This document shows positions 40,301 through 55,300 of a DNA stretch of 64,000 nt, piece by piece (the stretch's first letter is position 1; each line of letters starts with the position of its first letter). The DNA lies in contig NC_044279.2 in the NCBI RefSeq assembly GCF_004027225.2, forward strand, positions 48,818,744-48,882,743, written 5' to 3'. A program made the translations under genes and the position numbers. The notes under the pieces are model-generated. The model was not told the DNA's origin and searched no databases. It worked only from the letters and a program-made list of their open reading frames with translations. The DNA is from Strigops habroptila (lineage: Eukaryota; Chordata; Aves; Psittaciformes; Psittacidae).

Positions 40301-43300
40301 AGCTGGTAAGGGACCAAGCACACACTGCAGTGGCTCCATGCACAGAGATACTGGCAAGGGGTGAGAAGCTCCTATGCTACAGATCAGCCCAAAGCCCCAG
40401 TCTTCTCACAGACACTGAAGATCAGGAGGAATCTCCAGTGTATGTGAATCCATTTCTTTACTTGCATGGGTGGTTTGCCACATAATGCAGCTCACAAACT
40501 CATCCAACTGCTTTACACGGTACAGCGTGAGGTACGTTTGTCCATGCACATTTTTTCCTGGGCATGCGTTAGGCTGTTGTTGATGAGATTAGGGTAGCAA
40601 CCCTTTGAATAAATTTAGGAGAAGCAGGGAAGAGAAGGAAGTGTATCTGTATCATCCTGATAGCTGTCACACATAAGTGTATAACATGGGATCACAGTAC
40701 CCACAAGAAGCAGCCCGTCTCATTGCTGGAAGCTAGCCAGGTCTTCTCTGTAGTCTTCCCCTGCAGCTCATGGAGAGATAGGAGCCACACCTGTATATTC
40801 AGAGTTCACCTAAAGGCTGACATGGCATTTCTGATGCTCAAATGAAACCAGAGCTTTCCTACATAAATTCCTTTCTCCTTTAGGAGAAAGGGTGAGCAAG
40901 GGAATTGCTGGCAAGCTTTGCTCTGTGGTACCCACACAGTGACTGCCACAAACAGGTCCAGGTCTTCCGCTGGCCAAGGAGGGACTAAAACTAAGCCTGA
41001 AGTTAGGATTTTTCCTGTGGGCTGAGACCAAATGGGGAGTTAAGAAAACTTGCAGACATATTTTGTTGGAAAAGGTTTTTTTGGGGGGTGAGGGGGTGGG
41101 GAGTTTTGGTTTTTTGTGGGTTTTTTTGGTTGGGGTTTTTTTTTTGAAGTATCTTAAACTTGCTTAAATTTTGATGTTAACTTTCTTAATCAGGGGATAT
41201 TCTTCAAGTGTGCTCTGGTCTAAACAAGCATAAAGACAGAGCTAGATTTTATAATCATATTGTGAAATGGTAATGTGCTTCCCAGCTTTTGTTGTCTTCG
41301 TTTTACAGTGAAGGTTCTGCTAAAACCCCATATAGATACAGTTACATAAAGGCAAGAAGTCCCCATCTCACACTTTAATGACTGACTGTAATTCTTCAGA
41401 ATTATCCTCTATGTGACTTTTTCAGGTCAAACGTACAAAACAATGCTCCCTCTCTGAAATCCTACTCTCTTTTCAGAAGTTTCTCTGACTTTATGCAGCC
41501 ACAAACCCCACAATCTTTTGTCCCTTTTCTGTTCATACAAACACACGTCTTGCTCTCATCTTGGAAATAACCCTCTCTTCTCATCTTGAAGCAACACACT
41601 GGCAAACCCCCACTAGTGTACACAAGTGGGGTACCACTGCAGTGCCTGAATCACAGCAGCCTCACATCGGGCAGGAGCCTGGCACAGACCAGGCTCAGCC
41701 CCAGCTGCCTCAGTCCTATGATGGAAAAAGTGGTACTGGGAGATGAAACATTTTACCACTGCCTGACCCTCCCTGCAAACCCTGGGGCTACGTCATCCCT
41801 ACACCAGCACATCCCTTATGGGACACGTAGGATAAGCTGTAAGGCAAAGTAAAATGAGTCAGCTTCACTGTAGAAACGTCACCTTTGGGACTCCTGCCAC
41901 ATATGTGTTTATAACTGGAGTTGAACTTCAGTCCCTTCGGGTCCAGCGCAGGGGCTTGTTTCTATTTCTTGCTTTGGTTTTCAGTGTGATTTTGGCACTT
42001 GACTCCTTCCCACAGCACCGCCAGTTACCTGTGCACTGTGGTTTCCATAGACTGTAGCCATTCTGGAAACGTGTTTGGCTGCAGGCTCTCTTACAACTCC
42101 CTGGAGCATGCTCCCGTGCAACTGTATCCCAGTGAAATAATCCTGAGCAAACAGCTCCTTTCAAAGACTTGCGCTCAGGGAACATTTGTGGAAAGCAGAG
42201 CAGTTCTACTTGAAACAACCTTATCAATCATAGCACTGCATGCTTTCAAATTGGTATATTTTCAACATGTTGCAAGACTAGCCCTATTAGAAGGGAAACA
42301 TGCTGTCTGCTTCGTGCCTGAGACCATAATTTAAGTGAAATGAGAGTTCCTCTATGAGCTGGATGGATGCCAGACCTCCTTACCTCGAGTAACTGCCTGA
42401 TGGGTTTTTTATGATCTTTTCCTTTCTAACATTATTCAGCATAATATGTTTGACTGCCCTGGCTTTCCCTCTGCTCCTTTGCCAGTAAAGCCAGGACTTT
42501 CAGAGCCAGCCAAGATGGCCAGAAAGGACAAGATGTGTTGGGGACAGTGTGTGTTCCCCGATTGGCAGGGTGCAGGCATGACACGCTGCAGGCATCCAAT
42601 GCATTGGCTGCTGCTGTCCCCATCACCTCCCCAAGGGATCAGTGGTTTTCACTTCTCTGGGACATGGGTGGACTGGGGTTTAGGTATTGGTGGGTCCCAA
42701 GGGATTTGAGCTCAGAGCTTTTGTGATAGGAGCCCCCTTAAAAATGGAGCACAGGGCTTTTATCTGGAGAAAGGTATTGCAAAATCCAACAGAAAGCCTA
42801 GGAGTGACAGCCAAAACCCAGCTCTCTGGCCTTTTGCTTCAGGACCCAACCCAATATCTGAGGATATGGGCACAAGATGTGCAGTAACTTCAGAGAAGCT
42901 CTCCTCCTTCTTAATCATCAAAATGCCCTACACTTATAATATTTTAGCTCTGGTGTTATTGCAAATTACTGTGGAGCACTCTTGAAGGATAAGACTCCTG
43001 GTGGACCCCACACTGACGCACAAAGGAAGCCCAATGCTTCAGCCCAATATGGAGACCACCTCCTTTGCAAAGACCGCTTTTGTTCAGTGAGCTTCGAATT
43101 CAGGGCATCACATGTCAAATACTGCATACTCGGACATATACCATACTCTATACTGTCCCTACTATTTTTAAGACTCTGCTTCCCTGCAGTTCACGCAGAC
43201 ATTGTTGTGTGCATGTACATACCACGTGGAAAACGCCAGCTGACTTGATGGGCTTGAATCCTGTGACAGGGACGCAGTGGTCAGCGTGGCCATTGCAGAA

Positions 43301-46300
43301 GCAGCTGCCCTTCACGATGAAGTCATAGATGGCATAGTGCAGGGCTGGTGGGGGCTGCGGGGCCCGGGGGGCCGGGCCAGGCGGGAGACAGGGGCAGCCC
43401 TGCCGCTCCAGCAGCCGCATCCGCAGGTTGGTGATCTTCAACTGCGCCTGGGCTTCCGCGCTGTACGGATCCTCCACGGTGTACGGCGGTGACAGGGCTC
43501 GGTATATCACCTGGGCAGAGAAACGTGGCAAGAGAAGCAGAAAGGAGGACGTCAGCCAGCCCCATGGTGATCCAGGGAGTGGAATGGCAACGGGAGCATC
43601 CCCTGGGACCATGCACCAGGTTCTCATTTGCTCTTCTGCTTCTGCAAGGAGCTGGAGCAGCAAATCCATCTCCACCCCACTGTGGGCAAAATAACCCCCC
43701 TGTTACCCTATGTCCCTTTACACACGAAGTCTGTACCCTATGGGTGTCAAGTGACATTTCACTGTTAACTTAAAGCAGAGGCTAGTGCCACTGGTATGTG
43801 CCATGGCCCAGTGCAGGGACCAGCAGCCCTGCAGGTGACGCTCAGGTGGGGGCTCAGGTTATCTTCATTAACCTTCCCTCCCCCAAGGTGGGTGTATTTT
43901 TCAACAGATAAAGCCCAGATTTCCAAATATTTGGCTCCTATCAGTCCCAGGCTGCTTCCTAGTAGAAAAGTGATTAGGCGTGTCAATTGAATTAGTGACA
44001 GCAAGCCAACAGTTGAGAAAACCGAGATAAGAAAGAAAGAAAAGTGGGGGGTTTATGAAGTTTAAACAAATACTTATCAGTCAGTCTTTATTTTAACCTT
44101 GGTCTGATTGAATAGGTAAATATTGGCTTAAGCTGAAAATTGAGAGCACTAGATAAAAATAACCAACATTATTGAAGAGGTTTATTTTAAAGTCATTGGT
44201 CTAGCTGCCTACAGTGAGACATCAGAAACAGCGTATACTTCATGTAACTACCACTGGCATAAAATGGCACATTTCTGACACATGTATTAGTTAACAGGAC
44301 ATTCAGCTTACAGTGACACTTTCTAAATAGTTAAACAGCTCTTTACTGAACAGCCACTGAAGGCTTGATGAACTACGAGATTTATTAGCAACATTCAGTC
44401 ACTTGATGAGTGCTTGAGGGTGTGATGCAGCCTGAAAGCTCAATGCACAGCTCCCAGCAGCAGCTTAAAACCTCCTCAAACTGCCCTGCTGATAACCACC
44501 CATGCTACCTGAAAAGCTGGCCAGCCTCCCACAGAAAGCAAGGCAGTGTGTGGTAGCAAAGGGTGACCATCCTTTTCTGTCAGGAGGTGCTGTGGAGTGC
44601 CTGGTGCAGGCAGTGTGTGAGCCTGCCAGCACCGCTTATGGGGATCGAAGCCTCCTCTCCCTAAATCTGCTCTTCCCAAAGGATGTGGCTGATACACTTC
44701 AGCTGATGCAGGCTGCCCTTTTATTTCACCAGGATTCAGGGATCCTGGGAACAATAACCCTGGTGCTACCAGCTCGCCTGCCCGCGGGCTTTGCCTGCCA
44801 GCTGCCACCGCTGCCAGCCCCACCACTGCGGGCACTGCTCCTGGGTGGGACTTGGCTTTTCTCCAGAGCTGCCAGGATCCAGCCAGAGGAAGCTTTGTCC
44901 TGGCCTAGAAGGAGATTTAGAGCTCGTTTTGGAACTGAATGGTGGCAGCGTGCTTTTGCGTGTCCCGTCAGCTTGCCAAGCGCAGTTGCGACCAAGCGCC
45001 AGTGACAGCGGGGCTCAGGTGTGCTGGTGCACTGTGCGTTGGCAAGCAAGTCATGCAGCAACCCCACGCTGCCATCCTGCAAACGCTCCCTTCCAAAGGC
45101 ATTTGAGGATCTTCTGCCACAAAGACATAGAAAAGGGAGAAGGTTAACCAGGAGAGGCAGTCAGAGGACAAGCCTGGTGAGCAGTACACCCCTTGTGCAG
45201 GGGGTTGAGTCTGATGAGGGGTATTAATAAATAATAACAGGTTTCAAAAGTTGGGGTTTCTTTTCCCCCTCTCAGGAACATACAGAAACATTCTGCTTTC
45301 CTAAAATAAAAGTATCAAGCAGATATGAACAGAAATCCAAGCAAACCCTGCATCTCTCCCCAAGACATGTTATTCAGTATCACTCTGATCACATTTACTC
45401 ATTAGTGGCTTTGTGAACACAAGATGGTTTCAGATATGGAAAGAAAATTCCTTGGGAAACATCCAAACTGGAGACATTGATTTCCTTTTAGTGGAGGTGA
45501 TGGAAAATGCCAGGCTGAGAATTTTCAGTAAAAACTAGTATTTTGGGTTTCTTGTTATTAGATAAATCGTATCTCAGAGAGTTCTTTGTTTGTCCTGATT
45601 TAGACGAGAGCAGTGAAGGAAATGCATAAACAGGAATGCTTTATGCTGGATGCAGCTGCAGACTTTCCTCTCATTATTTTCAGTTTTTCTTGTTTATCTG
45701 TCCCTGTTTAATGCACGTGACTGGTGCTTGCAGTTCTAGCAAAGACAATCACAGTGAGGAAATCAATAACCCTGAGCACCTGCATGCTGAGAGAGTTAAA
45801 TCTTGTCTGTGTGGAATTCAGGGGGAGTTATGCTGCTGATTTCAATGGAGCCAGTATTCCTGCTCAGGCCCCAAAATGTTACAAATATTTCTTTTTATGG
45901 CTACTTGAAAACAGTGATGCTAAACATGAGCCCTAACTGTAATTCCCAGGGGCTGTGGGCTCTCAGCTCTCCCTCCTGCTGCCCTGTATTGCTCTAGCTG
46001 TGCCTGGCAGCCCCAGCTTCAGAGCCATGCTGCACTCTGCAGTAGTGCAACTTAATGGGGTGAGCCTGGTATGAGTGCTGCCAAGACAGTAAGCACCCTC
46101 ATCCTTCCACCCCAGACACTAGCTGCTCTGCTTTAATAAAATACAAACCAGTCATTATAACATGTAGGACACCATACAAATAGCAACTCTCTGCTCTGCC
46201 CCAGCAGATTGAGCTGGAGCCTCCAGAGACTGCATAATAATAATGTCAAGGATGTCTTTCTCAGCACGACTTCTCTGTTCAGCTGTTAACCTCACTGATT

Positions 46301-49300
46301 TATCCCAGCCGCCTCAGGAGTCAGCACATTGCTGGGGCCACACTGCCCTCATACAGCTGTTATGGGTCTGCAGCCCTGTGCTGCCCAGCACCCAGCCCCA
46401 CATACACTCATGTGAGGGTGCCAGATTTCCTGCTTTTACCTCTCCTTGGACTTTTCCATGCAATTCTCCCACCAACAGGACAGGAGCAGGGCTGCAACAT
46501 CCTGTCTATGAATGAGCCATGGTTTGCACAGCAAACCTGACCAGGTTTTCACATCTATGGCTCTGCTGGCATCCCCTAGCTATCAGTCAGAGGCTTCCTC
46601 CACCAGAATGTTGTTTAAACAGTGCAGGGGAAGTATGTCGGCAGGATTTGAAAAGAACGTGTTGCCGACATGTGTAAGCATCTGATGATGGGGTTTTGCA
46701 AGCCCATCATCTCTCTGGTGTTGCTGGGCAGGACTTTGGTCCCACTGTGCAGCTGTAGGCAGCTGACTCCTCTGATCAACTCTATTGAGCCAGTGCTGCT
46801 CAGCTGCTCTGAGATGCACATCACACATCATGGTGATGTGCCAAATCTACAGCCATCATTTCCAATTCCCAATAGCCTCCTAAAGCCCTCCAGGTTTATC
46901 CAGTGGGGACGCTGCCCTGCAGTGCCTTGTGCATGCAAAGAGTGAAAACATTCTGCTCTTCAGCCAGACCGCTCCAGCTGGCTGCAGACTGGGCACATGG
47001 ACACCCTCTAATAAATTTCCACAGCTTTTCAGCTTCCTGATGGGCTGTCACGAGCAGCTCTTGCTCTGTTGATTACTTCACATGTTTTTCATCTGAGTGG
47101 CACAAGAAGCCTTAGCTACTTGCCCTTTGGCAAATGCAGTAATGTAGCCCTGTATATAAATAAAGTAGCAGCCGCGAACGTGCTGCACTCAAGTAACCGC
47201 TTGCACCACAATGACCTCGATTTATAAATACATAGAAGTCCCTTTGCAAGAAGTATCCCAGTATGTTTACATGCGAGAAGCAATGAAAGGACATCTTTAT
47301 ATATATATGCATATATCTCTCCACAGTGGGACGGAAAATGCTAATGAAGGATGCTGACAGCAACAAAATAGGCTCTGAAGTCAAAGTTGCCTGAGGAAGT
47401 CAACAAAACCAATTAAACATTTGCCACCAGCAAAGCCTTCTCAATGTGTCATGGGTGCATCTCGGATCGCTGCAGCCTCCACCTGCCACAGCTGCAAGGG
47501 CCTGGACCTTTGTCAAGTATAAGTGTCCACAGACATAAAATGGGCCCCTTTGGGACTCAAATGCCCACGACATTGAAAAGACATGCATGATCCACAAAAA
47601 GCTTCTTCCTCACAAACTTTCAGAAATAGGCACAACCGCAGAGGCCCTTGACAGAGACCCACAGCCCCTGCACATGTGCCTCTTCCCAGTCCCTGTGTCC
47701 AGCTAGAGATGCCACACTCCAACCTCCAAATGGGAGCCCGGCCTCAACCGAAGTTTCTCCCCCCGAGCCTGGAAAGCATGAAGAGATGGTTCACAAAGTG
47801 ACACCACCAGTAAATTACAAACAGAGGGAATGAATGGATGGGAGACTCAAGAAGCATGGGAACAAGCCAACAAATGGGAATATGGAAGAAAAAGCAATAA
47901 AAAAATATTAAAAACATAAGCATTTTTTTATTTGGTTGTAAACGAAAACCAAGGTGGTAACACTGCATGAAGTGACCTGTGGTTTCTTTCCAAAAGAGAC
48001 TGATGGACTCTAGCCTGCGTCATCCAATCTGAAGGCATGAAAATGCATCACCTATCCATATTAATGATTCATCTATTTGGCTCATGGGCATTTGATAAAT
48101 TCAGTACTGCTTTATTTGATTTTTGCTGCTGTTTTTTTTCTTTTAATCTATTTTACAGGAATACAGGAAAAAATAATAAGAATAAGAAAGTATGTAAGAT
48201 TTGCTGTCTTCTCCAAATAGAGAGACAGCAAAAGCAATGGAAGACTTGCACCACCTTACAAAAGGGCATGTGATGTCTAGGTAAGTGTTTAACAGAAAAG
48301 TTAAGGTTTGCATTAGGAGTCTGTAGTGTCTCTTGGTATGCAGGCACTAAATAAATGTGACTGGTTGGCCTGTATTATGGGGCCCTGTTGAATCTCCATG
48401 CCACTGGGAGCTATCTGGTTTATTTAGTGCCTGGACAACACTCTGAAAATGTAGGCAGTAAAGGTGGTGCTGGAGCTCTGCCAGCACACCCAGGACCTCA
48501 TCCCTTTGCCTTCTGAAAAATTCCTCTTGATCCTGTCAAGCAGAGGAGGTTAGGCACTGTCTGCCTGGCGCTGGGGCTAAGGCAAAGGGAAGCCCTTGCC
48601 TTTGCTCTGGAATTTCCGTCTGTGTGCCCAGCACCACCTCACATCTGCTTGCGCCCACAGGCCCCAGCTGTTGCTCACAGACGCACAACCACAGCACAAG
48701 CTGAGATGTTCTGTGCTATACCGGCTGAGGGGTAAACCTCTGCCACCCCCAGCCTGTGACACATGCTCCCATGTGTGGTTGTAACTCCATCCACAGCCAG
48801 CCCAGCCCATCCAATAGCCCAGACCCTCTCCCACAGGGACTACCCAAAGGTGGCACCTGCTTTCAGCCTTGGCTGGTCTTGTTCACAAAAGTTCAGCTGG
48901 GAAATGTTATTGGGCCAATTAAGCTTTCCTTCTCAGTAGATGTAAAAGTAAAAATTTCTCTTGATAAACATTATGGAAATCTCATGGGAGGCAGTAAGTC
49001 TGATTTGTAGAAATTAATAATTGAAATACTACTAATAATAATGATGCAACGTGTATGCCCACTGGGGCTGTCTATAATGTCAATCTGCCACAGTGCCTGC
49101 TTTCAACTTCCACTCAAGAAACTACATAAGGAACATTAAACTCATCATCACTGCAAACACCTTATTAGACTTTCCTTTTTTTCACTTGCAGATGGAGTTG
49201 GATGTAAGTTTAGCTGAAGAAATACAGTGCCAAGAGGGTGAGAATAATACAATACACCACGAGGGTGTCCTCACACCTCCTTTGCATACCCCTGCTTGGT

Positions 49301-52300
49301 CATCCTTCAGTGGCGGAGGGGAACCTTGGCGCTGAGACTGCTCAGGGCAGGTATCACCTGCCGGCTCCTCTAATACACTGCTTTGCTTTTCTGCCTGTCA
49401 GACCAAGTGGACTGCAGGGAGGAAGAGCCTCCATTTTGCTTACAGGTCTGACCATCCCCTGCATGTGCACATTGATGGTGCACACTTCAGCATCATCCGG
49501 GTGAGACAAAACAGCAACAGAAATTGGAAAACATGCTTTGCCACTGCAGAGAGGTGACCATCAGAGACTCTAAGATCACAGCAAGCCTGTCTGTTGGGCC
49601 ACAGTGTGAAGCAACTGTCCACATCCCCAAGCAATGGTGACAGAAACCCACTGTGTACCACCTGGGCAACTTGAGATGTTGGAAAAATGGCACTCTTGCA
49701 GCTATTACAGCTGCTTCATATATTTTGACAAAGGGCAGCATTTGGCCAGTGCCTACAGCCCTTCTGCAACCTTTGCAGCACATGAAACCAGGCAAATAAT
49801 CCCTTGAATCATCATCCAAAAGTAATGCAATCTTAAAAAGGCTTCAGGAGAAAGATCCATCTATTTCAAAGAACTGGCCCTTGCAGGGGCCTGGGTGAAT
49901 CAACTTATACCAAGGCAACTTTATCTTTTTGAAAACTCAAGGCACTCTTCTGCCATTCTCTAAAGTGAGAAGCTGTATGGGAAGAGCTCCCACTCTCACA
50001 CAGTAGCCGGCTGGTGAGGCGCGAGAAAAGGCCTGAGGAGAGCTAGGCAAAAGCCTCAGGATTTCCCCAGGATCCTGGACATTTCTGGCAATAATCAACC
50101 AGACAAGAGCCACCTTCTCAGCTTCCCTGCAACATCCCACTGCACAATTCCATCAGATGAAAATGAAACACTGCTAGGTCATGCCCCTCTTCATGCAGAC
50201 AATGATCACAGAAGTAATATTCTTACCAGAAAAATCTCTCTCCAGCTCAAAACAGTTCAAAACATTTGGATTTCTTCACTTCCAGTTACCAGTGCTCCTC
50301 CAGGAATTGATAGTTTATTCCACAATGGCTTTATTTTGCCTAATCACTACTTTCGCTCATCAAACAGAATGAAATGCTCAGTTTCTTGGCTCACAAACCC
50401 CTTCAGATGCATGATATCATCAGCTATGCACTATTAAGGAAAATAATTGCTGCTTTTTTCCGATCTTCAGAATCACCGTTTCCACGGCTGCGTTATCCTA
50501 AATAGGAAAATGATCCAGCACATTTCAGCTGATGATACGAAGAAGTCCCTTGACCGATCAGCAAGAAATACGGTATTTAAATACTCTTCCCTCCAGCAAT
50601 TCCCTTCCTTTCCCTATCCCCCTCAAAGATTTATGTTCTCAGCCTTGGCCTGCCGGCAGTACCTGTCGTGCGGATAGAAGACCAAGAAAACCTGGAGCTA
50701 CCTCAAAGAGCCAGACAGAGAACTGGACTTGCTTGATTATAGGCAGGGCTGTGAGAAAAGCTGCAGAATAACCCCTTTAACAGCTTCTGAGCACAACGTA
50801 TCACTGCAAAAGCCTGCAAGGCAGCAGGTTAGTGTTTCAGTGACTGCAACAGTACTAAGGATCAAGGGGAAATCTTTTAGCCTAAGAGTAACCCTATTTC
50901 ATGAACACTTTTCAATTGCTCTTGTCTATAATGAAAAGGCTGTGTGTCAATAGAACTGGCTGCTTAAACCATCCAGTTATCATGAGATACACTTAATTTT
51001 AGGAAAAAGAACACCTGTCTGAATTACATGCAAATATGCATGGTCAAAAAGGTCACGAGAAACAGTACCTCCCTTTCAATACATGGCTATAGATTTTGAT
51101 CACAGCAATGAGGAATGCTGTGGAGAGGCTGGTGATAGAGAGTCATGGTATGTGTGTCTAGTAAGCTTCGTTTTGGGCATTAACTTCTTTTCTTCCTGGA
51201 AATGTTGCCCAAGGAGAATTTGAAGACTTCACTATTTGTGTAGGATTTTGAACATTGCTAGACTGGATATCTCATGCTGACACCCATTGTGCATGGTGAT
51301 TAATCTCAGATTAAATCCCCATGAGCTTTTGATCCAAAACTTTTGAGATGCGTCAATTCACTCCCTTAGGTTACACACTTCCCATGTAACTGGTTGTATC
51401 CAGGAATCCCGAAGAGAAACATGGCAGCCCCATTTTCCAGCCAGCAAACTGGGAGCCGAATAAGTGAGCTGGTCCTCTCTTCATGCCAGAAATGAACTGT
51501 GAAATGAAGCAGTGGGGTGCAGTGCCTGAAGAGAGATTCTGGCTGCACCACTAAAATCCTGCGGCACTTTTCTCAAGGGAAGCAATAGTCCTGCTTACAA
51601 GGCCAGGTGCCAATTCAGAGAATTAAATTCTGCCTACCCAAATTCCTCTTGTTTCATGTGGATACAGTGCTCTTCACTTCCTATATAGGGAGTTTGGAAA
51701 GGATGTCCTGAAGTCCTGGGACCCATTTCTTCCTGCTGTTGGCATCCTACAATATACCTCCTTTCACAGAGTGGTCAAGCTCCCTCTGAAGAATAATTTG
51801 TTTTGGCCATAACTGGAGGCTGATCCAGAAGCCCTGATCCACAGTTGTTAGAAACTTGCTGTTCTAAATGGGGGACTGCCGCTATGCACTGTTAAACACT
51901 GGCTATGCTCCATCCCGGAGGCGGCTGCATTTCAAGAGCTAGTCAAGCAGAGGGCCAACCTCCAAGTGCCAAAAGCACTGGGAAAGCCAGGGAGAAAAAG
52001 AGATGATGAGACTTTCCTGTGGGCTAGCTGCAACGGGGGGAATCATGCCAAGGATCACTGGGCAGCTTGGAGAAGCATCTTGCTCCTCACATGCCCTGGT
52101 CCTCCAGAGATGCTGAGCACCCAGGAGGCATGGCAAAGGGGCACGTCACTCCTCCCGGACTGCCCGCAGAGGAGGGAGAGGGATTTGTCACAACCTGGCC
52201 CAGAGATCTGGCAGTATCATCCCTGGTACTCCACATACATAAAACTTGAAAAGCAGGTGCCAGTGCCCAGAAAACAGCAGTTGGGTCATTATAGAATCAT

Positions 52301-55300
52301 ACCATCATAGAATGGTTTGGGTTGGAAGGGACCTTAAAGATCAACTAGTTCCAATCCCCCTGCCACAGGCAGGGACACCTTCCACTACAGCAGGTTGCTC
52401 AAAGCACCATCCAGCCTGGTCTTGAACACTTCCAGCCCTGATGATGACTGAACTGTAAGGGAAAGTATCTTTCATGGTAAAATTCCGCAGGGACCAAATG
52501 TTCGTCTCCACATGTGCCCAGAACTGCCCTTGCCTCCTGTCCTTCTAGACATGTGAATAAACTAAGCTCAGGTTCCCCCTTTTTCCCTGAATCCTCTTTT
52601 TGCTGCCTCATTATTTAAAGGGACAACCTTGCGCCCACCCCACTATGTTAAAGCCAATGGAAAGCCTGCACAGGGCTTGGGAAGACAGGCTTCCCTGCCA
52701 GGAGGGAAAGCTCGGGTGCCAAGCCAAGAGATGCACCTTGTTACAGCCATCAGCAAGGTGGCTGGTGGAAAGATGGTGTCCCACTGGTGTGCCGCTGCTG
52801 CCATTGCTGCTGCGAGCAGTGAGCCCTGTGCTGCACTGGCCAGCAGGCACACATCCTGCTCTCACAAACCCTCCCCAGCTACCCTGCACTGAATGGCAAT
52901 CTCCAGCAGCTTGGGATTTCTAGATTCCTACATCATTTCATTGACTCTGGCCTGACTTCATTTACTTCATCTCATTAACTCTTCCCCTAGAAATCATTAT
53001 TCTTGTCGTTATAAAATAATGGCCCCCATGTCTTTCTAAATTCACTCATATAATGCAAAGAGCTGGGCTGGGTCTGGCCATTACCCCAATCACCCCTGGC
53101 CCCTAGTTGAACAGGCTCCTCTTTGCATGTGGCATTTCTGTACAGAGCCTGACAATTTGCAGACAGAACAATCAGGAAGATGGTTTTAAAGAGGGGTTTT
53201 TTTCCTACAAAATGCACGTCTACAAAGTGTAGAGATGGGACTTGAAAACAGATTTCCACAGCCATGTCCTCACATGTCCTGAGCACTGCTGAACACCGGC
53301 CAGGATCCCTCTTTCCTTCTCATCAGTTTGGCCCTTTGTTTTCTCTCTGTGCAGACATCAGTGGCACGGGACAATTAAAAAAGCCATTTGCGGCCCTCTA
53401 ATGGGCTGGTATCCCAAGCTGTTTTGAGGTTATTCTTGCATATTTGCCCAGGTTTTTTTTGCGGAGTCCCAAGTCCTGCAAGTGACTGCACTCAAATCTC
53501 CTGTGACCCACAAGATCCTTAGAGGACCTCAGAACAATGAAGATGTAGTTTCAGTTACTGACAGCAATGATAAGGTTAAAACTCAAGCTTATTCAGGACT
53601 AAAAGATGTGCAAAAAAATGGGAAAAGCTTCTAGGCTGCAACAGAGTGTATCTACAACCCAAAATTAGAGCTCCAAAGTAAAAATCACTGAGCATCTGTA
53701 ACTCCTGCTTGTGTCAGTGAATACAATTCTTCATTGTCTATCAGGGCCAAACTCATGAATATCAGGACACAATTTACTTCTCCTCTACACACCTAATTTC
53801 CAACAGAACCAGTAAGAAATATCTCCAAATCCTTAAGGAACAGAGGCAGGCTGCATGCAGTAACAGTGCAAGGCAAAGCATTTGCAGATTCTTCTGCTAC
53901 AGAAGACACATGAGATCAATAAAATGCTCAGTAAGATACACACCCCACAGTAAAACAGTGTTATGTGATGTTTCAAAAGTTAAAAGCACGTTAGAATTTG
54001 TTGCTGGAATATAGTCAAGTTGCAAATATGCCTCTCCTATTAATAGCAAACAGCAACAATAGCTGAGGTCTCCAAGTGATTTATTAGCAGTATTCTGAAT
54101 AGATGAACACTCAAATAAGTCACTAATTTACTAAAATCTTGTCAAGGAGACTCTGCTTCAGTAAGTTCTTTTATCCTGGAGCTTGTCTAAATGGGGACAC
54201 TCAGGCGAGCTAATCTGAATTGACCACAGATGGGAATGTAAAGTGAATGAGATAATTGCATTGCAGAGTGGACAGTCACTCTCACTCACAGTTAAAGAAT
54301 TAACATCTGCTAAGGGCCCCTTGTCGATGAGCCCTTAACAGTGATCTCTAGCTAAGGATAATTTAAAGGTTAGAGTATAAAAGAAGAAATATTAATATGA
54401 CCTGAACTATGGGAGGGAAGATCGTCTTTTATGTGTACTAATAAAATTGGCGTTCCTGTCTGAGCATGAAGCTGAGTTTATTCCTGCATCTTGTTTACTT
54501 AAATCAGATTATGTTTGGCTGGTGAATCCACTTCTATTTCCCTTCCAACAACATGGCTGAAGGGTTACACCCTGGAAAACAGTGGAAATACCCTGGATTT
54601 GTAGCACATCTGTATGATCCAGGCTAAAACTTGGCCTTAGCCTTTCCCTTAAAACACCTATGATATAAGGCCAGCATTTAGAGATTTCTGCCTATGCTAA
54701 ACAAACTGCTGCTGTGAAACAATTAATCCACTAAATTAAGCATGGGGAAAGTCTTTAGTGACCCCTCTGCATCCAGCTGATTTGAAATTATCCCCTGACA
54801 GAGAATGAGCTTCTTGTCTTCTTCACAGTGTGGCAAATCTGACCCCTCAAATGATGACCCCATCTTCAATGAAGATGCAATGAAGATGCACCCACGAAGA
54901 TGACCCCATCTTCAAGCAGATGCTTGAAGCTTGCTGTAAACCTGGGTTGGTTGTAGGTTCCCTCCTCCTTCCCACTTCTCCTTTGCCTGTACTGGATGGG
55001 CCCATAGGAGACAGCCTGGCCCCAGGTGTTGAACAGTGAGAGCTCTCCACCATCCTGGTCCCAGCACCACAAAGGGAAGCCTAGAGCCACTATGCTACAG
55101 AAGAAAGATGAAAGGCATCTCACAGAGCTGTTTCAGCATCTCTCATCTCTCTACCAGCTCTGAGCTCTGGATCTTTGAAATGAACCTAGAGGCTTGGTAA
55201 CTTACTTTCTCCACTATCATAAATCTCCTTAAGGTCAACATCACAGCAAGTTGTGATGAGGGGAGATTTTTTGTCCTAGGAGTTGAACTAGGCATCTAAG

